Shown: positions 1-7,638 of the stretch, piece by piece
Layout: each line of letters begins with the position of its first letter
Numbering within the stretch: the first letter of the stretch is position 1
Assembly: GCF_000187585.1 (NCBI RefSeq)
Contig: NZ_GL732463.1
Coordinates: 25,512 to 89,511, forward strand
DNA length: 64,000 nt
DNA from: Streptococcus peroris ATCC 700780
GTDB lineage: Bacteria > Bacillota > Bacilli > Lactobacillales > Streptococcaceae
Reading direction: 5' to 3'
The notes under the pieces: generated by a model
What the model was told of the DNA's origin: nothing
Databases searched by the model: none
The model's input: only the letters and a program-made list of their open reading frames with translations
Made by a program: the position numbers and the translations under genes

Positions 1-522
1 TCATTAACATCTACTATTATCGACTACTATGAGCCTGGAATGAGTGTTCATTATGATCAAACTCTTGAAAAGGATGGGTATAAATGGATTAGCTATATCT
101 CACGAAGTGGGAATAGACGCTATATCCCGTTAACCAAAACTGCAATCTCTAAGAATGGATGGGAAAAACAGGGAACAACTTGGTACTACTATGAAAATGA
201 CAAAGTGGCTCTTGGTTGGAAAAAAATAGACGGAAGTTGGTACTATTTCCAAACAAGTGGTGCCATGAGAACAGGATGGCTAAAAGACGGATCTAAGTGG
301 TACTACTTGAAATCATCTGGAGAAATGCAGACGGGATGGTTAAAGGATAAGGGCATTTGGTATTACCTCGAAAGCTCAGGTGCTATGAAGTCTAGTCAGT
401 GGTTCCAGGTTTCAGGGAAATATTATTACGTAAACGCATCTGGAGAATTGGCAGTAGATACGACAATAGATGGTTTCCAAGTCGACAGTAACGGTGCGCG
501 AGTAGAAAAATCAACTCAATAA
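1..522 (+). CDS. Choline-binding protein, 3' fragment (SH3b domain plus choline-binding repeats)
   Basis: This is the C-terminal part (about 173 residues) of a secreted protein whose 5' end lies outside the window; the frame is open from base 1. Residues about 8-46 (YYEPGMSVHYDQ, then YISRSGNRRYIPL) resemble a bacterial SH3_5 domain. Residues about 52-150 hold four to five choline-binding repeats of the form GWxxxxxxWYYxxxxGxMxTGW, which bind phosphocholine on teichoic acids. SH3b followed by choline-binding repeats is typical of mitis-group murein hydrolases such as CbpD, but the catalytic domain is not visible, so the identity is left open. No clear terminator separates it from polA. Codons look native to the group. 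Confidence 0.85.
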   Translation, partial: SLTSTIIDYYEPGMSVHYDQTLEKDGYKWISYISRSGNRRYIPLTKTAISKNGWEKQGTTWYYYENDKVALGWKKIDGSWYYFQTSGAMRTGWLKDGSKWYYLKSSGEMQTGWLKDKGIWYYLESSGAMKSSQWFQVSGKYYYVNASGELAVDTTIDGFQVDSNGARVEKSTQ

Positions 523-574
523 GCCTTCTCCTATAATCTAACTCTTAGCAATGGTATTTTTCCCTGCTTTCCTT

Positions 575-589
575 TATAATGGGTGTATG
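575..589 (+). promoter_or_regulatory. polA -10 box abutting the ATG (candidate leaderless start)
   Basis: A consensus TATAAT at 575-580 is followed by six bases (GGGTGT) and then the ATG at 587. Transcription would be expected to begin at or within a base or two of the ATG, and no Shine-Dalgarno sequence is present. No good -35 hexamer is seen 16-18 bp upstream. The same -10/N6/ATG geometry recurs at two other genes in this window. Confidence 0.5.
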
Positions 590-3220
590 GACAAGAAAAA
601 ATTATTACTAATTGACGGTTCTTCAGTTGCTTTCAGAGCATTCTTTGCGCTTTATCAGCAACTGGATCGTTTTAAAAATGACAATGGACTTCATACCAAT
701 GCAATCTACGGTTTTCACCTGATGCTAAATCATCTGTTGGAGCGTATTCAACCGAGTCATATATTGGTTGCTTTTGATGCGGGGAAGACGACTTTCCGTA
801 CAGAGATGTATGCAGATTATAAGGGTGGTCGTGCCAAGACTCCGGATGAGTTTCGGGAGCAATTTCCTTTTATCCGTGAGTTGCTAGACCATCTGGGGAT
901 TCGCCATTATGAGTTGGCCCAGTATGAAGCAGATGATATCATTGGTACCTTGGGTCGCTTGGCTGAAAAGGAATCTTTTGATGTAACTATCGTCAGTGGA
1001 GACAAGGATTTAATTCAGTTGACGGATGAACATACGGTGGTTGAGATTTCCAAGAAAGGTGTAGCTGAGTTTGAGGCATTTACACCGGATTATCTCATGG
1101 AAAAGATGGGCATCACACCAACTCAATTTATCGATCTTAAGGCTCTCATGGGAGATAAGTCGGATAATATCCCTGGCGTAACTAAGATTGGTGAAAAGAC
1201 AGGTATTAAGCTTTTGCTTGAACATGGCTCACTTGAAGGCATTTATGAAAATATTGATAGCATGAAGGCTTCCAAGATGAAGGAAAATCTTGTCAATGAC
1301 AAGGAACAGGCCTTCCTGTCTAAAACACTGGCTACCATTGATACGAAAGCACCGATTGAGATTGGACTGGATGATTTGGTTTATAGTGGTCCTGATGTGG
1401 AAAATCTCGGGAAATTCTACGATGAGATGGGTTTCAAACAGCTCAAACAAGCTCTAAATATTTCGTCAACGGATGCGCCAGAGAGCTTGAATTTCACTAT
1501 TGTTGACCAAGTCAGTCAAGACATGCTGAGCGCAGACTCTATCTTCCACTTTGAACTCTTTGGCGAAAACTACCATACAGATGATTTGGTTGGTTTTGCT
1601 TGGTCTTGTGGAGACAAGCTCTATGCTACAGATAAGTTGGAACTTCTGCAGGATCCGATTCTTAAGGATTTTCTAGAAAAAACACCTCTGAAAGTTTATG
1701 ATTTTAAGAAAGCTAAAGTTCTCTTAAATCGCTTTGGTTTGGACTTGCAGGCTCCTGCTTTTGACAGTCGCTTGGCCAAATACCTTCTCTCTACTGTAGA
1801 GAATAATGAAATTTCAACCATTGCTAATCTCTATGGTCAAACTTACCTAGTCGATGATGAAACCTTCTACGGTAAGGGTGTTAAGAAAGCTATCCCAGAG
1901 AGAGAAACTTTCTTGGAGCACTTGGCTCGTAAAGTTGCTGTATTGGTTGAGACAGAGCCTGTCTTGCTTGAAAAATTATGCGAAAACGGACAATTGGACC
2001 TTCTCTATGAGATGGAGCAACCTCTGGCTTTTGTTCTTGCCAAGATGGAAATCGCTGGGATTAAAGTTAAAAAAGAGACCCTACTTGAAATGCAGGCTGA
2101 AAATGAGCTTGTCATTGAAAAGCTAACTCAAGAGATTTATGAATTGGCTGGTGAGGAGTTTAATATCAACTCACCTAAACAGTTGGGCGAACTACTTTTT
2201 GAAAAGCTAGGTCTCCCTATAGAATACACCAAGAAAACAAAGACAGGTTATTCAACAGCAGTGGATGTGTTAGAGCGCCTAGCTCCTATTGCCCCAATCG
2301 TCAAGAAAATTTTAGATTATCGTCAGATTGCTAAGATTCAATCGACTTATGTGATTGGTTTGCAGGATTGGATTTTAGCGGATGGCAAGATTCACACGCG
2401 CTATATGCAGGATTTGACTCAGACAGGGCGCCTGTCTAGTGTCGATCCAAACTTGCAAAATATTCCTGTTCGCTTGGAACAAGGTCGCCTCATTCGTAAG
2501 GCTTTCGTGCCAGAGTGGGAGGATAGTGTCCTTCTCAGCTCTGACTATTCACAGATTGAGTTGCGAGTTTTGGCCCATATCTCTAAAGATGAGCACTTGA
2601 TCAAAGCTTTCCAAGAGGGAGCTGATATCCATACCTCGACAGCCATGCGTGTCTTTGGAATTGAACGTCCTGAGGATGTGACTCCAAATGACCGTCGCAA
2701 TGCCAAGGCTGTCAACTTTGGAGTGGTTTACGGAATTTCAGACTTTGGTTTATCGAATAATCTGGGCATCAGCCGTAAAGATGCTAAGGCTTACATTGAT
2801 ACCTACTTTGAACGCTTTCCAGGTATCAAAAACTATATGGATGAAGTAGTGCGTGAAGCGCGTGATAAGGGTTATGTAGAGACACTCTTCAAACGTCGCC
2901 GTGAGTTGCCAGATATCAATTCACGTAACTTTAACATTCGTGGTTTTGCGGAACGTACAGCCATCAACTCACCTATCCAAGGATCGGCTGCAGATATTCT
3001 CAAAATCGCTATGATACAACTGGATAAAGCATTGGTAGAGGGTGGTTATCAGACTAAGATGCTGTTACAAGTACACGATGAAATTGTTCTCGAAGTGCCT
3101 AAGTCAGAATTAGCCGCTATCAAAAAACTCGTCAAACAAACCATGGAAGAAGCCATTCAACTCAGTGTGCCACTGATTGCTGATGAGAATGAAGGTGTGA
3201 CTTGGTACGAAGCTAAATAG
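587..3220 (+). CDS. polA: DNA polymerase I
   Basis: This family A DNA polymerase (877 aa) fills Okazaki-fragment and repair gaps and removes RNA primers. Residues 1 to about 290 are the 5'-3' exonuclease (KLLLIDGSS, ADDIIGTL, SGDKDLIQL, GDKSDNIPG with a helix-hairpin-helix). Residues about 300-470 are the 3'-5' exonuclease fold, but the catalytic DxE is not evident (HFELFG at the expected place), consistent with the known lack of proofreading in pneumococcal Pol I. Residues about 480-877 are the polymerase, with motif A (DYSQIELRVLAH), motif B (RRNAKAVNFGVVYG) and motif C (QVHDEIVLEV). I chose ATG 587, where MDKKKLLLIDGSS matches family N termini; a start at 551 would place the -10 box inside the gene. 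It is followed by its own terminator. Confidence 0.97.
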   Translation: MDKKKLLLIDGSSVAFRAFFALYQQLDRFKNDNGLHTNAIYGFHLMLNHLLERIQPSHILVAFDAGKTTFRTEMYADYKGGRAKTPDEFREQFPFIRELLDHLGIRHYELAQYEADDIIGTLGRLAEKESFDVTIVSGDKDLIQLTDEHTVVEISKKGVAEFEAFTPDYLMEKMGITPTQFIDLKALMGDKSDNIPGVTKIGEKTGIKLLLEHGSLEGIYENIDSMKASKMKENLVNDKEQAFLSKTLATIDTKAPIEIGLDDLVYSGPDVENLGKFYDEMGFKQLKQALNISSTDAPESLNFTIVDQVSQDMLSADSIFHFELFGENYHTDDLVGFAWSCGDKLYATDKLELLQDPILKDFLEKTPLKVYDFKKAKVLLNRFGLDLQAPAFDSRLAKYLLSTVENNEISTIANLYGQTYLVDDETFYGKGVKKAIPERETFLEHLARKVAVLVETEPVLLEKLCENGQLDLLYEMEQPLAFVLAKMEIAGIKVKKETLLEMQAENELVIEKLTQEIYELAGEEFNINSPKQLGELLFEKLGLPIEYTKKTKTGYSTAVDVLERLAPIAPIVKKILDYRQIAKIQSTYVIGLQDWILADGKIHTRYMQDLTQTGRLSSVDPNLQNIPVRLEQGRLIRKAFVPEWEDSVLLSSDYSQIELRVLAHISKDEHLIKAFQEGADIHTSTAMRVFGIERPEDVTPNDRRNAKAVNFGVVYGISDFGLSNNLGISRKDAKAYIDTYFERFPGIKNYMDEVVREARDKGYVETLFKRRRELPDINSRNFNIRGFAERTAINSPIQGSAADILKIAMIQLDKALVEGGYQTKMLLQVHDEIVLEVPKSELAAIKKLVKQTMEEAIQLSVPLIADENEGVTWYEAK

Positions 3221-3243
3221 AAAATAGACTATTAGACAAAAAG

Positions 3244-3284
3244 AAATCCCCTTTGAATAATATTGTTCAAGGGGATTTTTCTAT
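3244..3284 (+). terminator. Rho-independent terminator after polA
   Basis: The arms AAATCCCCTTTGAA and TTCAAGGGGATTT form a strong stem with a one-base bulge, followed by a run of T. It lies 23 bases past the polA stop codon. Confidence 0.85.
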
Positions 3285-3350
3285 TAGGGAAAGACAAAAG
3301 TGAACTATCTAGCTAACAGGTAGAAACTAAAGGCCGAAATTGTAAAAGTG

Positions 3351-3371
3351 TTATTCACAACCTGTGCATAA
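3351..3371. promoter_or_regulatory. Inverted pair of DnaA-box-like nonamers (pair 1)
   Basis: TTATTCACA at 3351-3359 is followed after three bases by TGTGCATAA at 3363-3371, whose complement is TTATGCACA. Both differ from the TTATCCACA DnaA box only at the degenerate fifth position. The face-to-face layout with a 3-bp gap is repeated at 3570-3590. Confidence 0.55.
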
Positions 3372-3540
3372 CTAGCTAATAAAAAAATGAAACTTTATTA
3401 ATAGCTTTTTTGGAAGGGAGCAATAAATTTAAGAACTACATGAGAGAAATAAGCTAGTATAAATCTTGATAAAACAAGGGATCTTGCTTTTTTCTATTGT
3501 AAATTATAGAGAGTCATAATGGAAAGACTATCTGAAAAAG

Positions 3541-3559
3541 TTTGAGAATCATTTTCAAA
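3541..3559. promoter_or_regulatory. Fur-family-like palindrome
   Basis: TTTGAGAATCATTTTCAAA is a 9-1-9 inverted repeat with one mismatch. Its core matches the 7-1-7 Fur-family consensus TGATAATnATTATCA at 12 of 14 defined positions. It lies about 150 bp upstream of the -35 of the next gene, which is far for direct repression. Confidence 0.35.
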
Positions 3560-3569
3560 AAATTGAAAG

Positions 3570-3590
3570 TTATTCACAATTTGTGGAAAA
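3570..3590. promoter_or_regulatory. Inverted pair of DnaA-box-like nonamers (pair 2)
   Basis: TTATTCACA at 3570-3578 is followed after three bases by TGTGGAAAA at 3582-3590, whose complement is TTTTCCACA. Orientation and spacing are identical to the pair at 3351-3371. Confidence 0.55.
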
Positions 3591-3703
3591 CTTTGATAAG
3601 ATTTTATAAGACAGTTACTAAAGGTTCCTTCTCCACCCGTTCATTAGCTAAATTTAGAAATGTTACCTGAAAGTTAAAAGAATGTATAAAGATATGGTGG
3701 AGA

Positions 3704-3732
3704 TTTACAAATATGTTCTTTTTTGCTAGAAT
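3704..3732 (+). promoter_or_regulatory. Promoter of the 3755 gene
   Basis: A -35 of TTTACA at 3704-3709 is separated by 17 bp from TAGAAT at 3727-3732, with a TGC extended -10 element at 3724-3726. Confidence 0.7.
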
Positions 3733-3754
3733 GAGGTAAAGAAAGGGGATTATT

Positions 3755-5149
3755 ATGAGTAATATTGATGAACACTCTACTAATGAAGAATTGGTAGAAA
3801 AAGAGGAGTTGCAGTCTCCGGAAGTAACAGAAGAGACTGTAAAGGAAGAAGTGCAACCGTCAGAAACACCAGAACCTTCTGTTGAGAAAGAAGAAGCACC
3901 ATCTTCTGCTGAAGCTTCTAAACCTGTAGCAGAGGAACCAGCAAAAGAGACAGTGACCGCACATACAGTTACTAAAGGTTTTGATGTAAATGAACTTGTG
4001 GAAAAAGCAAAAGATTTGTTCCAGAAGAAAAAAATTGCTGTTATCGGCGCTCTCGCAGCAGTAGCTGTTCTTATCGTTGCACTTGTTGGATTTAAGATAT
4101 ATAATTCTCAACCTAAGAGTCTGTTAAATGTTGTTCAGGTACAGTTTTCAGGCTATGAGGAATCTGGAACATTGACCTACAATAGTGAGGATGTTGCAGC
4201 TAAGCTTCAAGAAATAGCTTATAAGAAAGCCGGCTTTAGCTCCAAACAAGCAGAAGGGTTGGCACAGAAAGATCCTGTTACTTTTTCAGAAGTTACTAGA
4301 GATCCAAAATTAGCTACTAAATATAGTAAGGCAGACGCTTTGATTAGAAGTGTTCAATATAGCTTTGATAAAACAAGTGGCTTAAAAAATGGAGACGAGG
4401 TTACTTTTAGTGTCGTTACCACTTCTAAGAGTGCACCAGTTAAGGCTGAAAAGAAAACCTTTAAAGTTGAAAATCTTAAAGAATATGAAAAAGTTTCAGC
4501 TGCTGATTTGTTGACTGAAACACCTGTAACATTTGCTGGACTTAACGGTTATGGTACAGTTTCAATTGCTAAGAATTCTAAGAACGAAACATACTTTGAG
4601 TTTGAAAATGGTGAACGTCCAAAAAATTTGAAAAATGGTGACAAAGTCACTTTGAAAGTGAATGAAGCTTATATCAATTCTTTGAAATCGGCTGGTAAAA
4701 TGGTAGATTCTAAGACTGTAGAAGTGACAGTTGAAGGTCTAAAAGACTTGAAAGATGTGAAGAACTTTGCTGATTTGTTGAAGAAAAATGAAGACTTCAG
4801 TAAGTCAGAACACAAAAATGATTCATATAACACTTATACTCTGGAACCACAAGGAAGCTACTTGAAAGTTATCCCTGGGGAAGATAAAAAATCAAGTGCG
4901 AAAATTTCATTAATCACTGTCTATAAAGTAACAAAGGCAAGCTCTGGATCTTCAAACTCAACAACTGTCCGTTACAAATATTTCGGTTATGATGCTTACT
5001 TATTGAAGGATGGAAACTTGGATTTGAATACTGCTTCGAAAGTATCTGACAGTTGGGGAACCCAAGATTACGAAGGTTTGAAATCAGAATTGTTGACGAA
5101 GGGATATAAAGAATTCGATAACAAAAAAGACGATAAGAAAAGTGAATAA
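3755..5149 (+). CDS. Membrane-anchored acidic protein with two extracellular Ig-like modules
   Basis: I do not recognise a named family for this 464-aa protein. Residues 1 to about 75 are rich in Glu, Pro and Ser and would be cytoplasmic. After a Lys cluster (FQKKKIAVIG) there is one hydrophobic helix at about residues 92-113, which predicts an N-in/C-out anchor; there is no cleavable signal and no LPXTG. The outer part appears to hold a duplicated module: a GTL/GTV strand, then LKNGDxVTxxV, then KTxxVxxLK, at about residues 125-245 and 250-330, followed by a C-terminal domain. The start has the SD AAAGGGG. The SD-AUG region (3745-3757) can pair with the csRNA at 46356-46368 with a single G-U wobble. 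It is monocistronic, between its own promoter and terminator. Confidence 0.85.
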   Translation: MSNIDEHSTNEELVEKEELQSPEVTEETVKEEVQPSETPEPSVEKEEAPSSAEASKPVAEEPAKETVTAHTVTKGFDVNELVEKAKDLFQKKKIAVIGALAAVAVLIVALVGFKIYNSQPKSLLNVVQVQFSGYEESGTLTYNSEDVAAKLQEIAYKKAGFSSKQAEGLAQKDPVTFSEVTRDPKLATKYSKADALIRSVQYSFDKTSGLKNGDEVTFSVVTTSKSAPVKAEKKTFKVENLKEYEKVSAADLLTETPVTFAGLNGYGTVSIAKNSKNETYFEFENGERPKNLKNGDKVTLKVNEAYINSLKSAGKMVDSKTVEVTVEGLKDLKDVKNFADLLKKNEDFSKSEHKNDSYNTYTLEPQGSYLKVIPGEDKKSSAKISLITVYKVTKASSGSSNSTTVRYKYFGYDAYLLKDGNLDLNTASKVSDSWGTQDYEGLKSELLTKGYKEFDNKKDDKKSE

Positions 5150-5174
5150 AAAGTTGGGCTTACCCAACTTTTTT
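5148..5174 (+). terminator. Terminator after the 3755 gene
   Basis: The hairpin AAAAGTTGGG / CCCAACTTTT with loop CTTA is followed by Ts and starts at the stop codon. Confidence 0.9.
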
Positions 5175-5238
5175 CCTTTAACAATATCGTAGCAACCTTA
5201 CCATTTTTGTTAACTTTTCTTCATCGAATATTTATCTG

Positions 5239-5268
5239 AAACAAGATCTGAAAATGGTCTTGTTTTCA
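5239..5268 (+). terminator. Second weak terminator-like hairpin
   Basis: The arms AAACAAGA (5239-5246) and TCTTGTTT (5258-5265) flank an 11-base loop and are followed by a short T tract. It may be a backup terminator. Confidence 0.4.
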
Positions 5269-5313
5269 ATTTTCGGTCAAATAAATTGCATTCGCTTTAT
5301 TGAGGAAGTATAC

Positions 5314-5322
5314 TGGTATAGT
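5314..5322 (+). promoter_or_regulatory. Extended -10 of trhO
   Basis: TGG-TATAGT at 5314-5322 is an extended -10 element about 45 bp before the trhO start; no clear -35 is visible. Confidence 0.5.
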
Positions 5323-5366
5323 TCAATAAAAAATTCTGATAATTTAATCTTAGAAAAGAGAATGTT

Positions 5367-6353
5367 ATGGCAAAAGATATTCGAGTTTTACTTTACTATA
5401 AATATGTTCCCATCGAAAACGCGGAACAATTTGCTGCAGACCACTTGGCTTTCTGTAAGTCTATTGGCCTCAAGGGCCGTATCCTAGTCGCTGACGAAGG
5501 GATCAACGGAACTGTTTCTGGTGACTACGAAACAACGCAAAAATACATGGACTACGTTCACAGCCTTCCAGGTATGGAAGACCTCTGGTTCAAGATTGAC
5601 GAAGAAAGTGAGCAAGCCTTCAAGAAGATGTTTGTTCGCTACAAAAAGGAAATCGTTCACCTTGGTTTAGAGGATGATAACTTTGATAACGACATCAATC
5701 CTCTTGAAACAACAGGTGCTTACTTGTCACCAAAAGAATTTAAAGAAGCCCTCCTAGATGAAGACACAGTGGTCCTTGATACTCGTAATGACTATGAGTA
5801 CGACCTTGGCCATTTCCGTGGTGCTATCCGTCCTGACATCCGCAACTTCCGTGAATTACCACAATGGGTTCGTGATAACAAGGAAAAATTCATGGATAAA
5901 CGTGTCGTAGTTTACTGTACAGGTGGAGTCCGTTGTGAGAAGTTCTCTGGCTGGATGGTTCGTGAAGGCTACAAAGATGTCGGTCAATTGCATGGAGGAA
6001 TTGCGACTTACGGAAAAGATCCAGAAGTTCAAGGGGAACTTTGGGATGGAAAAATGTACGTCTTTGACGAACGTATTGCAGTCGATGTCAACCATGTCAA
6101 TCCAACCATTGTAGGGAAAGATTGGTTTGATGGTACACCATGTGAACGTTATGTCAACTGTGGAAATCCTTTCTGTAACCGCCGTATCTTGACGTCAGAA
6201 GAGAATGAAGACAAGTACCTCCGTGGTTGCTCGCACGAGTGCCGTGTTCATCCACGCAATCGTTACGTTTTAGAGCATGAATTGACGCAGGATCAAGTTA
6301 TCGAGCGTCTAGCAGCGATTGGTGAGAGCCTAGATCATTCTGAAGTTGTTTAA
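5367..6353 (+). CDS. trhO: tRNA uridine(34) hydroxylase, rhodanese family
   Basis: This TrhO/YceA-family protein (328 aa) is predicted to carry out oxygen-dependent 5-hydroxylation of uridine 34 in tRNA, a wobble-base modification. Residues 1 to about 100 are the N-terminal alpha-beta domain ([12 protein letters not shown]). Residues about 120-220 form the rhodanese domain with the catalytic loop [12 protein letters not shown]. The C-terminal part is rich in Cys and His ([27 protein letters not shown]), a hallmark of the longer Firmicute forms. Length and start (ATG 5367 after AGAAAAGAG) fit the family. It is monocistronic with a strong terminator. Confidence 0.93.
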   Translation: MAKDIRVLLYYKYVPIENAEQFAADHLAFCKSIGLKGRILVADEGINGTVSGDYETTQKYMDYVHSLPGMEDLWFKIDEESEQAFKKMFVRYKKEIVHLGLEDDNFDNDINPLETTGAYLSPKEFKEALLDEDTVVLDTRNDYEYDLGHFRGAIRPDIRNFRELPQWVRDNKEKFMDKRVVVYCTGGVRCEKFSGWMVREGYKDVGQLHGGIATYGKDPEVQGELWDGKMYVFDERIAVDVNHVNPTIVGKDWFDGTPCERYVNCGNPFCNRRILTSEENEDKYLRGCSHECRVHPRNRYVLEHELTQDQVIERLAAIGESLDHSEVV

Positions 6354-6361
6354 AATGATAG

Positions 6362-6386
6362 ACAGCCCCTAGGGGCTGTTTTTTCT
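6362..6386 (+). terminator. Terminator after trhO
   Basis: A perfect palindrome ACAGCCCCTAGGGGCTGT is followed by six Ts. Confidence 0.92.
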
Positions 6387-6456
6387 TAGTCAAAGTGTAT
6401 TAGAGCTTGAAAAAATAAGAAAATAATTGAAAAAATGTGGAAAATACAGAGAAAGT

Positions 6457-6485
6457 TTGACAAGAAGAGAAAAAATGTCTAAAAT
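6457..6485 (+). promoter_or_regulatory. Promoter of TM2 gene 1
   Basis: TTGACA at 6457-6462, a 17-bp spacer and TAAAAT at 6480-6485. The same arrangement and flanking bases recur at 7121-7149. Confidence 0.8.
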
Positions 6486-6502
6486 ATAAGAAAACATAAA
6501 GA

Positions 6503-6515
6503 GGAGATTATTATG
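6503..6515 (+). promoter_or_regulatory. Translation initiation region complementary to the csRNA
   Basis: GGAGATTATTATG spans the Shine-Dalgarno sequence and start codon of TM2 gene 1. It is the exact reverse complement of CATAATAATCTCC at 46356-46368 in the predicted csRNA. Pairing would cover both the ribosome-binding site and the AUG. Confidence 0.55.
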
Positions 6516-6971
6516 TCAAACTTTACAGACTCATTCTTGTCAGCAAACACTGCAAACTTCCCATCAGAACAACTTCCATCACTCCGTGAGCGCTTGGCGC
6601 AACTAGATGATTCACAAGCCAACCAAGTTATTGCAGCTGCAGACGTTAAAAACCCTACAACAGCTTTGATCCTTTCTATCTTCTTAGGTGGATTTGGAGT
6701 TGACCGTTTTTACATCGGTCATACTGGTCTAGGAATTGGGAAGTTATTGGTTACTTTGCTTTTACCTATCGTTACATTGGGAATTTCGCTTTTCTTTAGT
6801 TGGATTTGGATTGTTGTTGACTGGTTCCTTATCATGAACGCTACAAAAGCGGCAAACCTTGAGGCTATCAACACTGCTCTTGCTACAATGACAGCTGCTC
6901 CAGCGACTGCAAAAGTCGTTGAAGAAAAAGTAGAAGTTTCTGAAGAACCAACAGAAACTACGGAAGATTAA
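6513..6971 (+). CDS. TM2-domain membrane protein 1
   Basis: This 152-aa protein has a conserved N-terminal cytoplasmic stretch (MSNFTDSFLSANT) and, at about residues 47-110, a TM2 domain: two hydrophobic helices joined by GGFGVDRFYIG and ending in DWFLIMNATK. The acidic C-terminal tail (EEKVEVSEEPTE) is absent from the paralogue. The molecular function of TM2 proteins in streptococci is unknown. The gene is the first of a tandem duplicate pair, each with its own promoter and terminator. Its SD-AUG region matches the predicted csRNA at 13 of 13 bases, so post-transcriptional repression is a testable inference. Confidence 0.9.
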   Translation: MSNFTDSFLSANTANFPSEQLPSLRERLAQLDDSQANQVIAAADVKNPTTALILSIFLGGFGVDRFYIGHTGLGIGKLLVTLLLPIVTLGISLFFSWIWIVVDWFLIMNATKAANLEAINTALATMTAAPATAKVVEEKVEVSEEPTETTED

Positions 6972-6997
6972 GTATATTTATCTTTTGCATATGAAAG

Positions 6998-7027
6998 AAT
7001 CCTGTCAAGAATTGACAGGATTTTTTT
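6998..7027 (+). terminator. Terminator after TM2 gene 1
   Basis: The stem AATCCTGTCAA / TTGACAGGATT has a tight loop and is followed by seven Ts. Confidence 0.9.
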
Positions 7028-7120
7028 AGAGAAGACTGCTAACAAAAGAGATGTAAGTGAAAGGAAGTATGACAGAGGAAGTGAAATCTAGTCATAGTTG
7101 GCGGTGACCATAGAGAAGGC

Positions 7121-7149
7121 TTGACAAAGATGTGAAAAATCTCTAAAAT
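7121..7149 (+). promoter_or_regulatory. Promoter of TM2 gene 2
   Basis: TTGACA at 7121-7126, a 17-bp spacer and TAAAAT at 7144-7149. It is nearly identical in layout to the promoter of TM2 gene 1. Confidence 0.8.
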
Positions 7150-7176
7150 ATAAGAAAACATGAAGAGGAGATTATG

Positions 7177-7548
7177 ATGTCAAACTTTACAGATTCGTTC
7201 TTGTCAGCAAATACTGGGAGCTTTCCATCTGAGCAACTTCCTTCACTTCGTCAGCGTTTAAGTCAACTAGATGAGTCACAAGCAAATCAAGTTATCGCTG
7301 CTGCAAACATCAAAAACCCTACAACAGCTTTGATTCTTTCTATTTTCTTAGGAACTCTTGGTGTTGATCGTTTCTACATTGGTCACGTTGGATTGGGAGT
7401 TGCAAAACTGCTTTTGGCATGGTTGACTTTTGGTATCTGGACCATTATCGATTGGTTCTTAATCATTAATGCTACCAAGAAAGCAAACTTGGCAGCCCTT
7501 AATAACGCCCTTGCTACAATGACAGTATCTTCAGCAAACGAAGGATAA
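7177..7548 (+). CDS. TM2-domain membrane protein 2 (tandem paralogue)
   Basis: This paralogue (123 aa) shares the N terminus MSNFTDSFLSANT and the TM2 core (ALILSIFLGTLGVDRFYIGH, then DWFLIINATK) with the preceding gene, but it has a shorter second helix region and lacks the acidic tail. Two adjacent ATG codons (7174 and 7177) follow the SD GAGGAG; I chose 7177 because it gives the same N terminus as the paralogue. The SD-AUG region GGAGATTATGATG matches the csRNA at 12 of 13 positions. Function is unknown; the duplication includes the promoter, so it copied the whole transcription unit. Confidence 0.88.
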   Translation: MSNFTDSFLSANTGSFPSEQLPSLRQRLSQLDESQANQVIAAANIKNPTTALILSIFLGTLGVDRFYIGHVGLGVAKLLLAWLTFGIWTIIDWFLIINATKKANLAALNNALATMTVSSANEG

Positions 7549-7563
7549 GTAGATTAACGTTTA

Positions 7564-7622
7564 AAGATAAGTAGTGTTATAAAACCCGGGAGAAAAGTCC
7601 CGCTCACTACTTATCTTTTTTT
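7564..7622 (+). terminator. Two-tier terminator after TM2 gene 2
   Basis: The outer arms AAGATAAGTAGTG (7564-7576) and CACTACTTATCTT (7605-7617) enclose an inner hairpin CGGGA / TCCCG, and a T run follows. Confidence 0.85.
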
Positions 7623-7638
7623 GACAATAATAAAGCAA

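Larger units (their letters stand above)
3285..3703. other. Gene-free AT-rich region 3' of polA
   Basis: About 420 bases separate the polA terminator from the next promoter and contain no credible coding sequence. The region is AT-rich and holds two inverted pairs of DnaA-box-like nonamers (3351-3371 and 3570-3590) and one Fur-family-like palindrome (3541-3559), annotated separately. It does not look like a decayed gene in any frame. Possible roles are DnaA titration or control of the gene at 3755. Confidence 0.5.

Noticed and set aside
551..586. Longer N terminus of PolA from ATG 551
   Set aside because: It would include the -10 box, lacks an SD and is not part of the family N terminus.
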